Shown in pieces: positions 1-8,027 of a stretch of DNA of 64,000 nt. The stretch is from Demequina oxidasica (GTDB lineage: Bacteria > Actinomycetota > Actinomycetes > Actinomycetales > Demequinaceae): contig NZ_BBRE01000001.1 of NCBI RefSeq assembly GCF_000975115.1, forward strand, positions 1,083,322-1,147,321, read 5' to 3'. The stretch's first letter is position 1. The number at the start of each line of letters is the position of its first letter. The translations under genes were made by a program, and so were the position numbers. The notes below the pieces were generated by a model, which was not told the origin of the DNA, made no database searches, and saw only the letters and a program-made list of their open reading frames with translations.

Positions 1-22
1 GGGCACTACTTCAGTCCCACAC

Positions 23-349
23 TCAGCCAAATTCAGAGTTCCGACGCACCACTCGGCCAGTTTCTGGGTCGAGCCTCATTGAGGACACTGCGGTTGCCTC
101 GCCACAAGAGGCACACTCCTTGAATCGAAGATCCAATGCCGGACCGAACTCGCGAGTTGTCTGTTCGATCAATGCCTTCGTGTTTGCACGACGCTCTGGA
201 TCATCCTTGATGTGCTCCGAGAACTCAGCCAGGGTGAACCAACGGACGTCCGATCCGCACTCCCCGCAGGAATCATTAAAGGGGCTCGAAAGAGCGTCCT
301 TCTGTGCGCTAGTTTCATCACTCTGAGTTTGCGAGTCATGCGTGTTCAT
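23..349 (-). CDS. Small cysteine-pair protein of unknown function
   Basis: This 108-residue protein has no family I recognise. Two cysteine pairs are visible, CGEC near residue 29 and CASC near residue 79, which together could bind one zinc in a split zinc-ribbon arrangement. The first 25 residues are Ser/Thr/Gln/Asp-rich and probably disordered. The ATG is preceded by a GAGGAG ribosome site at a normal distance, which supports expression. It stands alone, divergent from the ccdA-like gene, with about 227 bases between them. No membrane segment or signal peptide is seen. Function is unknown and the zinc-binding idea is inference. Confidence 0.6.
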   Translation of the reverse strand: MNTHDSQTQSDETSAQKDALSSPFNDSCGECGSDVRWFTLAEFSEHIKDDPERRANTKALIEQTTREFGPALDLRFKECASCGEATAVSSMRLDPETGRVVRRNSEFG

Positions 350-576
350 GCTGTGCTCCTCGTTGCACTGGAAGGGGTCACTCTGGCGTCCGATATCTCG
401 TTTTGAAGCGTCTCACGTCCTCGGTGGTTCGACAAGTCGGTGGAGATTGTCGTTGAGCGAGCGCCAACTATCTGACCGTCCTGACCCAAACCCATCGCAC
501 CACACGATCACTCCGAATACCATTGGGGTGCTTCACACTGACGCACGCCCACCAGGACTTCGACTAGGGGATCACC

Positions 577-1605
577 ATGCTCGACGGAACCGCGGCGGCG
601 TACGCGCTGCTCCTAGGGGTGGTGGCCGCCTTCAATCCCTGTGGCTTCGCCCTCTTACCCGCCTACATCACCGTACTGGTGACCGGTAGCGCCGAGGAGG
701 GCGTCACCCGGCCGATGGCGGTGCGGCGTGCGCTGTTGTTTGGACTTGCCATGACGCTGGGTTTCATGGCGGTCTTCACCGGTTTCGGCCTGCTCTTTGG
801 CGGCGTCAACGCGGGCCTGCAGGGATCGATCCTTCCGTACCTCTCCTACGTGACGGCCGCCATGGGCGTCATCCTGATCTGGCTCGGGATTGTCCTCGCG
901 AAGGGCGGCGAACTCAAGGGCCCCGGACTGCGCCTCAACTCGAACGCACCCGGCAAGTCCTTCTGGTCACAGACCGCCTACGGCGCCTCGTTCGCCGTCG
1001 CGTCCCTCAGCTGCACCATCGGCCTATTTCTCGCAATCGTCACGCAGGCGCTGGCCGCGACCAACCCGCTCGGCGCCGTGGCACCATTCATTATCTATGG
1101 CCTCGGCATGGGCACGTCGATCCTGATCGTCTCACTCATCGCCGCGCTGGCTGGCTCGGGCGTGGCCAGCGCGCTGCGCTCCAAAACGCCGGCCATCATG
1201 CGCGCCGGTGGAGTCCTGATGATTCTGGCCGGTATCTACGTGCTGCTGTTCGGCCTCTCGGAGATCCTGCCCAAGTTCGGCATTCACACGCTCGACCCGG
1301 TACTCACCACCACCGCCAAGTGGCAGGGCTCAGTGACGTCAGCGATTCAGTCGTGGGGGACGCCGGTGCTGATCGGCTTGGTCGTCCTGACGACGCTTAT
1401 AGTGCTGTGGGTCTTCGTCGCCGGTAGGAACAAGAAGGGCGCCGATGCCGTGGCGACTACCACTCCGACGTCACCCCCGGCGGAGAGTGGCGACTCGGTT
1501 GCGCTCAACGGCACGACCGAGTCCACGCCCTCAGCTTCGAAGTCCGGCCCGCGCATTGCGGACGCCTCCACGCTCGACGCCATCCGCGGCTCTATCAAGA
1601 AGTAA
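577..1605 (+). CDS. ccdA: CcdA/DsbD-type transmembrane electron carrier
   Basis: This family moves electrons from cytoplasmic thioredoxin across the membrane to extracytoplasmic thiol-disulfide proteins. The protein has 342 residues and about six hydrophobic segments. The signature NPCGFALLPAY starts at residue 20, giving redox Cys22, and the partner Cys146 lies in SLSCTIGLF. Both cysteines expected for the CcdA fold are therefore present. After residue 283 comes a hydrophilic Ser/Thr/Pro-rich tail not needed for the fold. The ATG follows AGGGGATCACC. The next two genes, on the other strand, encode lipoprotein thioredoxins that are plausible acceptors, as in the Mpt53/CcdA pairing of mycobacteria. 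Supply to cytochrome c maturation is an alternative, but no ccs genes are in view. Confidence 0.88.
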   Translation: MLDGTAAAYALLLGVVAAFNPCGFALLPAYITVLVTGSAEEGVTRPMAVRRALLFGLAMTLGFMAVFTGFGLLFGGVNAGLQGSILPYLSYVTAAMGVILIWLGIVLAKGGELKGPGLRLNSNAPGKSFWSQTAYGASFAVASLSCTIGLFLAIVTQALAATNPLGAVAPFIIYGLGMGTSILIVSLIAALAGSGVASALRSKTPAIMRAGGVLMILAGIYVLLFGLSEILPKFGIHTLDPVLTTTAKWQGSVTSAIQSWGTPVLIGLVVLTTLIVLWVFVAGRNKKGADAVATTTPTSPPAESGDSVALNGTTESTPSASKSGPRIADASTLDAIRGSIKK

Positions 1606-1630
1606 CGCGGGCTACCCACTGTAGAAAGCA

Positions 1631-1666
1631 CTCAGCCGCAAGCACCGTGAGGTGCTTGCGGCTGAG
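1631..1666. terminator. Strong hairpin between convergent ccdA and thioredoxin genes
   Basis: A perfect 16-base stem (1631-1646 with 1651-1666) closes a GTGA tetraloop. It sits exactly between the stops of two convergent genes, so it probably terminates transcription from both sides, although no long T tract follows on either strand. Confidence 0.7.
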
Positions 1667-1681
1667 GTAAGCGGTGTCGAA

Positions 1682-2362
1682 CTAGTTCGCGGCCAGTTCG
1701 TTGGCGGCGTCGATGACGCCCTGCGCGCTGAGCGAGCCAGGCAGAGTCTCGACCGTGCCGTCGTCATTGATAAAGGCGAACGCCGGCTGGTAGGCCACGT
1801 TGAATCCCGACCATAGCGATCCGTCCTCGTCCACGAGGTGATCGAAGTCCTCGAGGCCGTACTTCGCGGTGAACTCCTTCATCGCGCCAACGTCCGACCG
1901 TCCCGGAACACCGACGATGCTCACGCCCTCGGGAAGGTTGGCCGCGGCGGCCGCGATCTCGCTCGCCTCGGCCTGGCAAGTGGGGCACCAGGGCGCCCAG
2001 AACCACAGCAGGGTGTCCTTGCCGGCGAGCGAGGCGCCGTCGAACTCGGCGCCATCGGCCAGCGTGGTCGAGGTGAACTTCAGCTGCTTGGGAACGTCAA
2101 CGCTCGCCGCTGGTTCCTCGGCCTCTTCCTCGGCCATCGCATCGTCCTCGGTCGTGGCGTCCTCAGCCATGGCATCGTCCGTCATGGCGTCATCTTCCAT
2201 GGCGTCGTGGGTGGGCGAGGGCTCCATGGCATCGGCCGATGCTGTGGGCGCGGTGGCGCTGGGGGATTCAGCTGGCGCATCGGCGCCGCTCGAGCAGGCG
2301 GCCAGCGTGAATCCGGCGACCGCCACGAGGCTGATGGTCTGAAGTGACGTGCGTAGGTTCAT
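1682..2362 (-). CDS. Lipoprotein thioredoxin, TlpA/DsbE-like
   Basis: A predicted exported thiol-disulfide oxidoreductase of 226 residues. The signal peptide ends in lipobox LAAC with lipid-accepting Cys23, so it should be anchored outside the membrane. A very acidic low-complexity linker at about residues 50-83 repeats the unit DDAM. The thioredoxin domain follows, with active site WCPTC (Cys126 and Cys129) and a cis-Pro in AYQPAF. I chose the ATG at 2362 because AAAGGA precedes it and the signal peptide begins there; the frame is open 28 codons further upstream. It lies downstream of a paralogue and faces ccdA, its probable electron donor. Substrates are unknown. Confidence 0.85.
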   Translation of the reverse strand: MNLRTSLQTISLVAVAGFTLAACSSGADAPAESPSATAPTASADAMEPSPTHDAMEDDAMTDDAMAEDATTEDDAMAEEEAEEPAASVDVPKQLKFTSTTLADGAEFDGASLAGKDTLLWFWAPWCPTCQAEASEIAAAAANLPEGVSIVGVPGRSDVGAMKEFTAKYGLEDFDHLVDEDGSLWSGFNVAYQPAFAFINDDGTVETLPGSLSAQGVIDAANELAAN

Positions 2363-2507
2363 GAGGATGTTCCTTTCCAGTGGCGGAACGAACGGCGGAA
2401 TGCATTGATTCCATAGCGCCCCAACGTGGGTACGCTCTCGCTCCACCGCGATTGCCCCCTATTCGGAGCCCTCCGGGAAAAGGATGGGTCAGCCTCGTGA
2501 CCGCAAG

Positions 2508-3083
2508 CTAGCTCTTGAGCAGTTCGTTGGCGTAGTAATCGATGTCGTCGGCGGTCAGCCCGCCGCCGGAGCCCTGCATCGTGCCATCGTCATTCACGAA
2601 GACAAATGCCGGCTGCGAGGCCACGGAGAAGTTCGCCCAGATGCTGCCGTCGGTATCCGCGAGGTGCTCAATGCCGCCCACGCCGTAGTCAGTCACAAAC
2701 TCCTGCATGGCCGCCGGGTCGTCGGACCGTCCCGCCACACCCATCATGGTGACGCCCTCGGGCAGGCCGTCGATCGCCTCAGCGATGATCGGGGCCTCGG
2801 CTGCGCATGTGGGGCACCATGGTGCCCAGAACCACAGCACCACGTCCTGGCCGGCCAGCGCGGTTGCGTCAAATTCCTCGCCGGACATCACGGTCGTGGC
2901 AGTGAAGTCGAACGGGGTGGATGCCTGAGCGTCAGTACTAGGCGTGCCCGCGTCGGTGGCAGGACTCGCGCCCCCTGCGGTCTCGCCCCCCGCTGCGGGG
3001 TCAGCGTCCCCGGCGCATCCCGCCAGGAGCAAGGCGAGCCCGGCGGTGGTCGCTCCAATGAGGGCGCGAAACTTAACGGTCAT
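2508..3083 (-). CDS. Second lipoprotein thioredoxin, TlpA/DsbE-like
   Basis: A 191-residue paralogue of the next gene. The signal peptide ends LAGC with Cys23 as the lipidated residue, followed by a short Ala/Gly/Thr linker and a thioredoxin fold with WCPTC (Cys90, Cys93). The cis-Pro is in ASQPAF. The start at 3083 is supported by GGAAGGAC upstream and by the signal peptide; the reading frame runs much further upstream without protein-like sequence. Unlike its paralogue it lacks the acidic DDAM linker. It lies 67 bases after dnaB on the same strand. Role is inferred as reductant or isomerase for exported proteins fed by the CcdA-type protein. Confidence 0.85.
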   Translation of the reverse strand: MTVKFRALIGATTAGLALLLAGCAGDADPAAGGETAGGASPATDAGTPSTDAQASTPFDFTATTVMSGEEFDATALAGQDVVLWFWAPWCPTCAAEAPIIAEAIDGLPEGVTMMGVAGRSDDPAAMQEFVTDYGVGGIEHLADTDGSIWANFSVASQPAFVFVNDDGTMQGSGGGLTADDIDYYANELLKS

Positions 3084-3150
3084 GACGAGGTCCTTCCGGA
3101 CTGTGAGGCTTCTGCGATCGCACAATACGCACGTTCGTGGATGCACCACG

Positions 3151-4518
3151 CTACATGTCGGGTGCCATGTCCGCGAAGTGCGCGAAGTCCTTACGGAAGG
3201 CGACGGCGATGGTATCCGTGGGTCCAGCGCGGTGCTTGGCGATGATGAAGTCCGCCTCACCAGGGCGGTTGTCGCGGTCGTATGCGTCCTCGCGGTGCAG
3301 CAGGATCACGATGTCGGCGTCCTGCTCGATCGAGCCAGACTCACGCATATCGGAGAGCATCGGCTTCTTGTCGCCACGTTGCTCGGCGCCACGGTTCAGC
3401 TGCGAGATGGCGATGACCGGCACCTCGATCTCCTTGGCAAGCAGCTTGAGCGCACGGGAGAACTCGGAGACCTCCTGCTGGCGCGATTCGACCTTGCGGC
3501 CCGAGCTCATGAGCTGGAGGTAGTCGATCACCACGAGTTGCAAGTCGTGCTGCTGCTTGAGGCGGCGGCACTTGGCACGAATCTCCATGAGCGACATGTT
3601 GGGGCTGTCATCGATGAAGAGCGGTGCCTTGGAGATTGAGGCCGCCGTCTGCGCGAGTCGCTCCCAGTCGTTCGGACCCATGGGGCCCTTGGTGAGCTTG
3701 GTGAGCTTGACGCTCGACTCCGCGGACAACATGCGCTTGGTAATTTCCTCGCGGCTCATTTCCAGCGAGAAGATGACGGAGGCCTTGCCGGCGCCGATGG
3801 CGGCCGCACGGCAAATGTCGAGGCCGAGGGTCGACTTACCGATGGCGGGTCGCGCGGCGATCACCACCATCTGACCCTTCTGCAGTCCACCGGTGAGCTC
3901 GTCGAGTTCGCGGAAGCCCGTGGGGATGCCGCGCATTGAACCGTCGCGGATAGATGAGGCTTCGATCTCATCGATGGTGCGCTCCATCACCTCGCCGATG
4001 GGCAGGTAGTCCTCCGAGTTACGGCGCTCCGTGACCGCGAAGATCTCCGACTGCGCGCTGTCCACGATGTCGTCCACCTGCGAGCCGTCGGCCTCGTAGC
4101 CCATGCCCGCGATGCGCGTACCGGCCTCAACCAGCTTGCGCAGGATTGACTGCTCGCGCACCAGACGGGCGTAGTAGCCAGCCGAAGCGGCGGACGGCAC
4201 CATCGAGATCAACGTGTGCAGGTACTCGGCACCGCCGATGCGGCTGATAGATCCATCACGCTGGAGCTCGGCGCTCACGGTCAGCGCGTCCACCGGGTTG
4301 CCGGAGTTGTAAAGCTTGACGGTGACGTCAAAAATGGTCTCGTGCGCTGGCTTGTAGAAGTCATCGGCTCGAATCGTCTCGATGACGTCAGCCATCGCGT
4401 CCTTCGAGAGCATCATCGCGCCGAGCACGCTCTGCTCAGCTTCGAGGTTCTGCGGCGGCAACCGGTCGAATGATGCGGCGTCGTTGCCGTAGGGAGGAGC
4501 CATCTCGTCAATAGACAT
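3151..4518 (-). CDS. dnaB: Replicative DNA helicase DnaB
   Basis: Hexameric 5'-3' helicase of the replisome. The N-terminal domain carries RLPPQNLEAEQSVLG, typical of DnaB. The RecA-like motor carries Walker A ARPAIGKST, Walker B VVIDYLQLM and the Q-S-G-like segment MRESGSIEQDADIV. No intein interrupts it, unlike some actinobacterial dnaB genes. The start at 4518 gives 455 residues, close to the usual length, and has AGAGGA upstream; in-frame ATGs at 4590 and 4626 would add 24-36 residues with no obvious conservation. It is downstream of rplI but separated by a terminator and about 500 bases, so it likely has its own promoter, which holds DnaA-box-like sequences. Confidence 0.97.
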   Translation of the reverse strand: MSIDEMAPPYGNDAASFDRLPPQNLEAEQSVLGAMMLSKDAMADVIETIRADDFYKPAHETIFDVTVKLYNSGNPVDALTVSAELQRDGSISRIGGAEYLHTLISMVPSAASAGYYARLVREQSILRKLVEAGTRIAGMGYEADGSQVDDIVDSAQSEIFAVTERRNSEDYLPIGEVMERTIDEIEASSIRDGSMRGIPTGFRELDELTGGLQKGQMVVIAARPAIGKSTLGLDICRAAAIGAGKASVIFSLEMSREEITKRMLSAESSVKLTKLTKGPMGPNDWERLAQTAASISKAPLFIDDSPNMSLMEIRAKCRRLKQQHDLQLVVIDYLQLMSSGRKVESRQQEVSEFSRALKLLAKEIEVPVIAISQLNRGAEQRGDKKPMLSDMRESGSIEQDADIVILLHREDAYDRDNRPGEADFIIAKHRAGPTDTIAVAFRKDFAHFADMAPDM

Positions 4519-4676
4519 CTGCGCTCGGATCCTCTCTTCCGGTGTCGGCCTTCGCTGCCGGGCAACAGCCCCAAGGTCGCGACGTGACATCAGCCACTTT
4601 TCAAGTGTCTCTAATGGGACTGACACGCCACCCTATGGCTCGCCCGCGGCTACGCAAAACGGCGTTGCCTGGGACC

Positions 4677-4888
4677 CGTGGATAGGTCGCAATTCTCCGT
4701 GGATGAATTGTGAACAACTCCCGCGACGGCCTGTGGACACATATGTGTATTACGCAAGATCGCCACTCGGCCAAACTGATATACCAGGAACTTTGGTTGT
4801 CACACCACTGGGGATAAACCTTGGGTCTAAAGTTCCGGGCGTGTCGCACATGGGCGTGTCGCCCACGGTCCGAAACGGACTCTCCACA
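4677..4888. promoter_or_regulatory. Cluster of DnaA-box-like 9-mers upstream of dnaB
   Basis: Within about 210 bases there are TGTGAACAA (4709), TGTGGACAC (4732) and TGGGGATAA (4809), each 8/9 to TGTGGAYAA. CGTGGATAG (4677), CGTGGATGA (4699) and CTCTCCACA (4880) match 7/9. The region has no gene and lies just before dnaB, between it and the rplI terminator. Binding by DnaA is inference; control of dnaB or titration of DnaA would fit. Confidence 0.45.
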
Positions 4889-4963
4889 GCCGACGCAGTA
4901 CGTCGATCTCACCAGCTTTCGCACTCAGGCGGTAGCCCGACGACGGCCTTTGCACTGGGCACG

Positions 4964-4997
4964 CAAAAGGCCCGGCCCCTATAAGGGGCCGGGCCTT
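4964..4997 (-). terminator. Terminator of the rpsF-ssb-rpsR-rplI operon
   Basis: A perfect 14-base stem (4967-4980 with 4984-4997) around loop ATA lies 33 bases past the rplI stop. Read on the minus strand it is followed by TTTT. This is a classical intrinsic terminator and separates the ribosomal operon from dnaB. Confidence 0.9.
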
Positions 4998-5030
4998 GAG
5001 ACCAACGGACATCAGCCCGCGAGAAGTGCG

Positions 5031-5474
5031 TTAGCCAGCGACGACGTTCACGGTCACGGTGGCGGAGACGCCATCGTGCAGTGAAACCTTCACCGAGTAC
5101 TCACCGGTCGACTTGATCGGCTGAGCGATCTGAATGCGACGCTTGTCGACCTTGGCGCGGTCGCCGATGGCGTCCGCGATCTCGGCCGTCGTGATGGCAC
5201 CGAACAGGCGACCGGACGGACCGGCCTTTGCCGAAACGGTGACCGGGTTCGACTGAAGAGAGTCGCGTGCGGCCTGAGCCTCTTCAACGCTGGCAATCTT
5301 CTTCTCGTTCTGCGACTTGCGCAGTGCGGCGATCTGCTTCTCCGCGCCAGCTGACCAACGAGTGGCGAGCGAGCGAGGAACCAGATAGTTGTTCGCGTAG
5401 CCGTCCTTGACGTCAACGACGTCACCGGCGACACCGAGGTTGCCCACTTCGTGGGTCAAAATAACCTTTGCCAT
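5031..5474 (-). CDS. rplI: 50S ribosomal protein bL9
   Basis: Component of the large ribosomal subunit that binds 23S rRNA near the L1 stalk. The protein has 147 residues, the family's normal length, with the N-terminal bL9 signature GNLGVAGDVVDVKDGYANNY and a basic helix before the C-terminal domain. The ATG follows AAAGGGAACCCCTC. It is the last gene of the rpsF-ssb-rpsR-rplI operon, 14 bases after rpsR, and is followed by a strong terminator. The order matches that of most actinobacteria. Confidence 0.97.
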   Translation of the reverse strand: MAKVILTHEVGNLGVAGDVVDVKDGYANNYLVPRSLATRWSAGAEKQIAALRKSQNEKKIASVEEAQAARDSLQSNPVTVSAKAGPSGRLFGAITTAEIADAIGDRAKVDKRRIQIAQPIKSTGEYSVKVSLHDGVSATVTVNVVAG

Positions 5475-5488
5475 GAGGGGTTCCCTTT

Positions 5489-5725
5489 CTAGCGGCCGGA
5501 GCCGGCGTAGGGCAGGAGAGCCATTTCACGGGCCACCTTGATGGCACGCGCAACCTGGCGCTGTTCCTGAGTGTTGATGCCCGTCACGCGACGCGAACGG
5601 ATCTTCCCGCGGTCGGAGATGAACTTGCGAAGCAGCGCGGTGTCCTTGTAGTCAACCGTCGTGACCTTAGCGGCCTTGAGCGGGTTCACCTTCTTGCGCG
5701 GCTTGCGAATTTCGTGCTTAGCCAT
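5489..5725 (-). CDS. rpsR: 30S ribosomal protein bS18
   Basis: Small-subunit protein that forms a heterodimer with bS6 on the 16S platform. It has 78 residues and shows the bS18 core, including [15 protein letters not shown] and [18 protein letters not shown]. It has no CxxC zinc motif near its start, so it is probably of the zinc-independent type, although only this copy is in view. It lies 29 bases after ssb and 14 before rplI, co-transcribed with its partner rpsF. Confidence 0.97.
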   Translation of the reverse strand: MAKHEIRKPRKKVNPLKAAKVTTVDYKDTALLRKFISDRGKIRSRRVTGINTQEQRQVARAIKVAREMALLPYAGSGR

Positions 5726-5754
5726 GAGTTGTCCTTAAGAGATAAAAGAAGTGT

Positions 5755-6237
5755 TTAGAACGGCGGCTCGTCGGACGCTGGGGCCGAGGCCCACGGGTCG
5801 TTTGCCGATCCACCGGCAGGTGCGGAAGAACCGCCGCCGCCACCAAAGTTGCCACCGCCGCCTTGGCCGCCACTGCGCTGCGTACGCGTCACCTTGGCGG
5901 TGGCGTATCGCAACGAGGGACCAACCTCGTCGACCTGCATCTCGGTTACGGTGCGCTTCTCCCCGTTCGTCTCCCACGAACGCGAAACCAGGCGGCCGGT
6001 CACAATGACCCGCATGCCCTTCGTCAGCGACTCAGCCACGTTTTCAGCGGCCTCGCGCCAAAGGGAGCAACGCATGAACAGGGTCTCGCCGTCCTTCCAC
6101 TCGTTCGACTGACGGTCGAACGTGCGGGGCGTGGACGCCACCGTGAAGTTAGCTACTGCCGCGCCGGACGAGATGAAGCGGAGCTCCGGGTCGCCGGTGA
6201 GGTTACCTACTACGGTGATTTGCGTGTCGCCTGCCAT
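5755..6237 (-). CDS. ssb: Single-stranded DNA-binding protein
   Basis: Tetrameric SSB that protects single-stranded DNA and recruits repair and replication proteins. Residues 1-110 form the OB fold, starting with [16 protein letters not shown] Gly-rich linker follows and the end is DEPPF, an acidic tip of the kind that docks partner proteins. At 160 residues it is normal for actinobacteria. It sits between rpsF (57 bases upstream) and rpsR in the usual operon, so its supply is tied to ribosomal-protein transcription unless an internal promoter exists. Confidence 0.97.
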   Translation of the reverse strand: MAGDTQITVVGNLTGDPELRFISSGAAVANFTVASTPRTFDRQSNEWKDGETLFMRCSLWREAAENVAESLTKGMRVIVTGRLVSRSWETNGEKRTVTEMQVDEVGPSLRYATAKVTRTQRSGGQGGGGNFGGGGGSSAPAGGSANDPWASAPASDEPPF

Positions 6238-6294
6238 GGTTTTTCCTTTAGTTTCGTGTGTTGTATTTAGTGAGAGTCGGAACGAGCGTCCGGA

Positions 6295-6585
6295 CTAGTG
6301 TGCGTCCGGACGAAGCAGCTTGGTGCGAAGAATGGACTCGTTGAGACCGAGCTGACGCTCGAGCTCCTTGGCGGTAGCCGACTCGGAGGTGAAGTTCACC
6401 ACCGCGTAGATACCGTCTGCCTTCTTCTTGATCGGGTAAGCCAAACGACGACGGCCCCAGATGTCGAGCTTGTCGACCGTGCCCTTGTCGTTGGTGATAA
6501 CCGTCAGGTACTTCTCGAGCGACGGCTGAACCGTGCGCTCTTCTACCTCGGGGTCAAGGATGACCATCATTTCGTACTGGCGCAT
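6295..6585 (-). CDS. rpsF: 30S ribosomal protein bS6
   Basis: Small-subunit protein that pairs with bS18. The 96-residue product begins [17 protein letters not shown] and keeps the [18 protein letters not shown] core of bS6. The start at 6585 has a perfect AGGAGG eight bases upstream; the frame is open for another 68 codons but without conserved sequence. First gene of the operon with ssb, rpsR and rplI. Its leader contains two hairpins, one followed by a T run, which suggests attenuation or S6:S18 feedback. Confidence 0.97.
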   Translation of the reverse strand: MRQYEMMVILDPEVEERTVQPSLEKYLTVITNDKGTVDKLDIWGRRRLAYPIKKKADGIYAVVNFTSESATAKELERQLGLNESILRTKLLRPDAH

Positions 6586-6605
6586 TAATACCCACCTCCT
6601 CTGGA

Positions 6606-6702
6606 CTAAAAACGGCCACGGACGATCCGTGGCAGGAGGGTTACGCAGTAGCGGAGAATCCCGCCGATGGCGGCAGGACCTTTTCCACCGCGCACAAGAA
6701 TA
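6606..6702 (-). promoter_or_regulatory. rpsF operon leader with terminator-like hairpin
   Basis: Reading toward rpsF there is a -10-like TATTCT (6702-6697), a small hairpin CCGCC-ATC-GGCGG (6673-6661), then an 8-base perfect stem (6615-6622 with 6626-6633) followed by CGTTTTT, and then the rpsF ribosome site. The upstream neighbour is divergent, so this hairpin cannot terminate any other minus-strand gene. It is a candidate attenuator or S6:S18 autoregulatory leader; which of the two is inference. Confidence 0.5.
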
Positions 6703-6806
6703 CCTTGCCGGCCCGACAATCGGAAGTGCGAGGTCCAGTCTGATGCCCGCGGTGCTCCCGTAGGATGCACCTGACGTGAGTTTCACCACCCGAAGGGCAG
6801 CACCGC

Positions 6807-8027
6807 ATGAAGCTTGGCAACGACGATTTTGTTCCCGTCATCCTTGGTACGGGAGTCGGCGCCTACAACATCGCGCGCTCACTGCACGAGGCTTACCAGG
6901 TGCGTAGCCTGGCGCTAGGACGTGCGGCACTTCACGAGACTGCGAAGTCATCGATCATCTCAGTCCGCGCCTCCCGCGACTTCGACTCACCAGAGGCAAT
7001 CGTCGCGACGCTCCTCGCGGTGGCCGACGAGCACCCTGACCGTCAATTGCTGCTTATCCCCACCATTGAGTACTACACGAACGTCGTGATCGACCACCGT
7101 GACGTGCTTGAGGAGCGATACATCGTCCCCCTCGTCAACCGGGAACTCGCGGACAAGCTCATCGACAAGACCGCGTTCTATCGAACCTGCGAGGAGCACG
7201 GCATCCCCCACCCGCGCACCACGGTGGTGACACCTTCGCAGCAGGGTGACCCCGGCATCGGCGAGGACTTGCCGTTCGAGTATCCCGTGATAGCCAAGCC
7301 TTCCAATACCGATATCTATCAGCGACTTTCCTTTGAGGGCAAGCAGAAGATTTATCGCGTCGACACCCCGGCGGAACTGCGCGAGGTGATCGAGCGCATC
7401 TTTGGCGGCGGCTACGAGGACGACATGATCGTCCAAGAGTTCATCGCCGGCGACGAGACCGTGATGCGCGTCGCCAATACCTACTCCGACCACCAGGGCA
7501 AGATGCGTCTCGCCTCAGTGGGTCAGATCGTGATGGCTGACCAGCACCCGGATCGGGTGGGTAACTACGACGCCATCCTGACCATTGATGACCCCCAGTT
7601 GACGGAGTCGATGCGCAGCCTGCTTGACGCCGTGGGGTACACGGGCACCGCGAACTTCGACGTCATGTGGGACCACCGGGACAACACCTCGAAGGTGCTC
7701 GAGCTCAACCTGCGCCAGGGCGCGGCGTGCTATTACACGATGGCGGCCGGCGGCAACATCGCCCGTGCGCTCGTCGAGGATCGCGTCTATGGCCGTGATC
7801 CCGGTGACCAGGTCACCGCCATCGAGGCGCTATGGATCAACCTGCCGCGCCTGGTCTCGCGCCTATTCATTCCGCGATCGCTCCGCAAACGCGTGCGAGC
7901 CGCCGCGCATCGTCGCACCGCGCACACGCTCTGGTACCGCCCGGACATGGGCGCGGGTCGCATCGTGACGGTCCTGCGCATCGACGTGCGTCACACGCTA
8001 TCGACCTTTAAGTACGCGCGTTCCTGA
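6807..8027 (+). CDS. ATP-grasp ligase, D-aspartate-ligase-like (peptidoglycan cross-bridge)
   Basis: A 406-residue ATP-grasp enzyme. The opening [23 protein letters not shown] and the later [23 protein letters not shown] closely recall Enterococcus D-aspartate ligase (Asl), which attaches D-Asp to the stem-peptide side chain. The ATP-grasp lysine region [11 protein letters not shown], the acidic [10 protein letters not shown] and the metal-binding end [14 protein letters not shown] are visible. The last 90 residues are basic. Neighbours are a FemX-type aminoacyltransferase and a class A PBP, which supports a role in the interpeptide bridge, adding a D-acidic residue (Asp or Glu). The family similarity is from memory of the sequence pattern; the amino acid used is inference. 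It overlaps the convergent DegT gene by 20 bases. Confidence 0.75.
   Translation: MKLGNDDFVPVILGTGVGAYNIARSLHEAYQVRSLALGRAALHETAKSSIISVRASRDFDSPEAIVATLLAVADEHPDRQLLLIPTIEYYTNVVIDHRDVLEERYIVPLVNRELADKLIDKTAFYRTCEEHGIPHPRTTVVTPSQQGDPGIGEDLPFEYPVIAKPSNTDIYQRLSFEGKQKIYRVDTPAELREVIERIFGGGYEDDMIVQEFIAGDETVMRVANTYSDHQGKMRLASVGQIVMADQHPDRVGNYDAILTIDDPQLTESMRSLLDAVGYTGTANFDVMWDHRDNTSKVLELNLRQGAACYYTMAAGGNIARALVEDRVYGRDPGDQVTAIEALWINLPRLVSRLFIPRSLRKRVRAAAHRRTAHTLWYRPDMGAGRIVTVLRIDVRHTLSTFKYARS

Noticed and set aside
4703-5084. Short open frames upstream of dnaB
   Set aside because: They overlap the rplI terminator and DnaA-box-like sequences and have no coding character.
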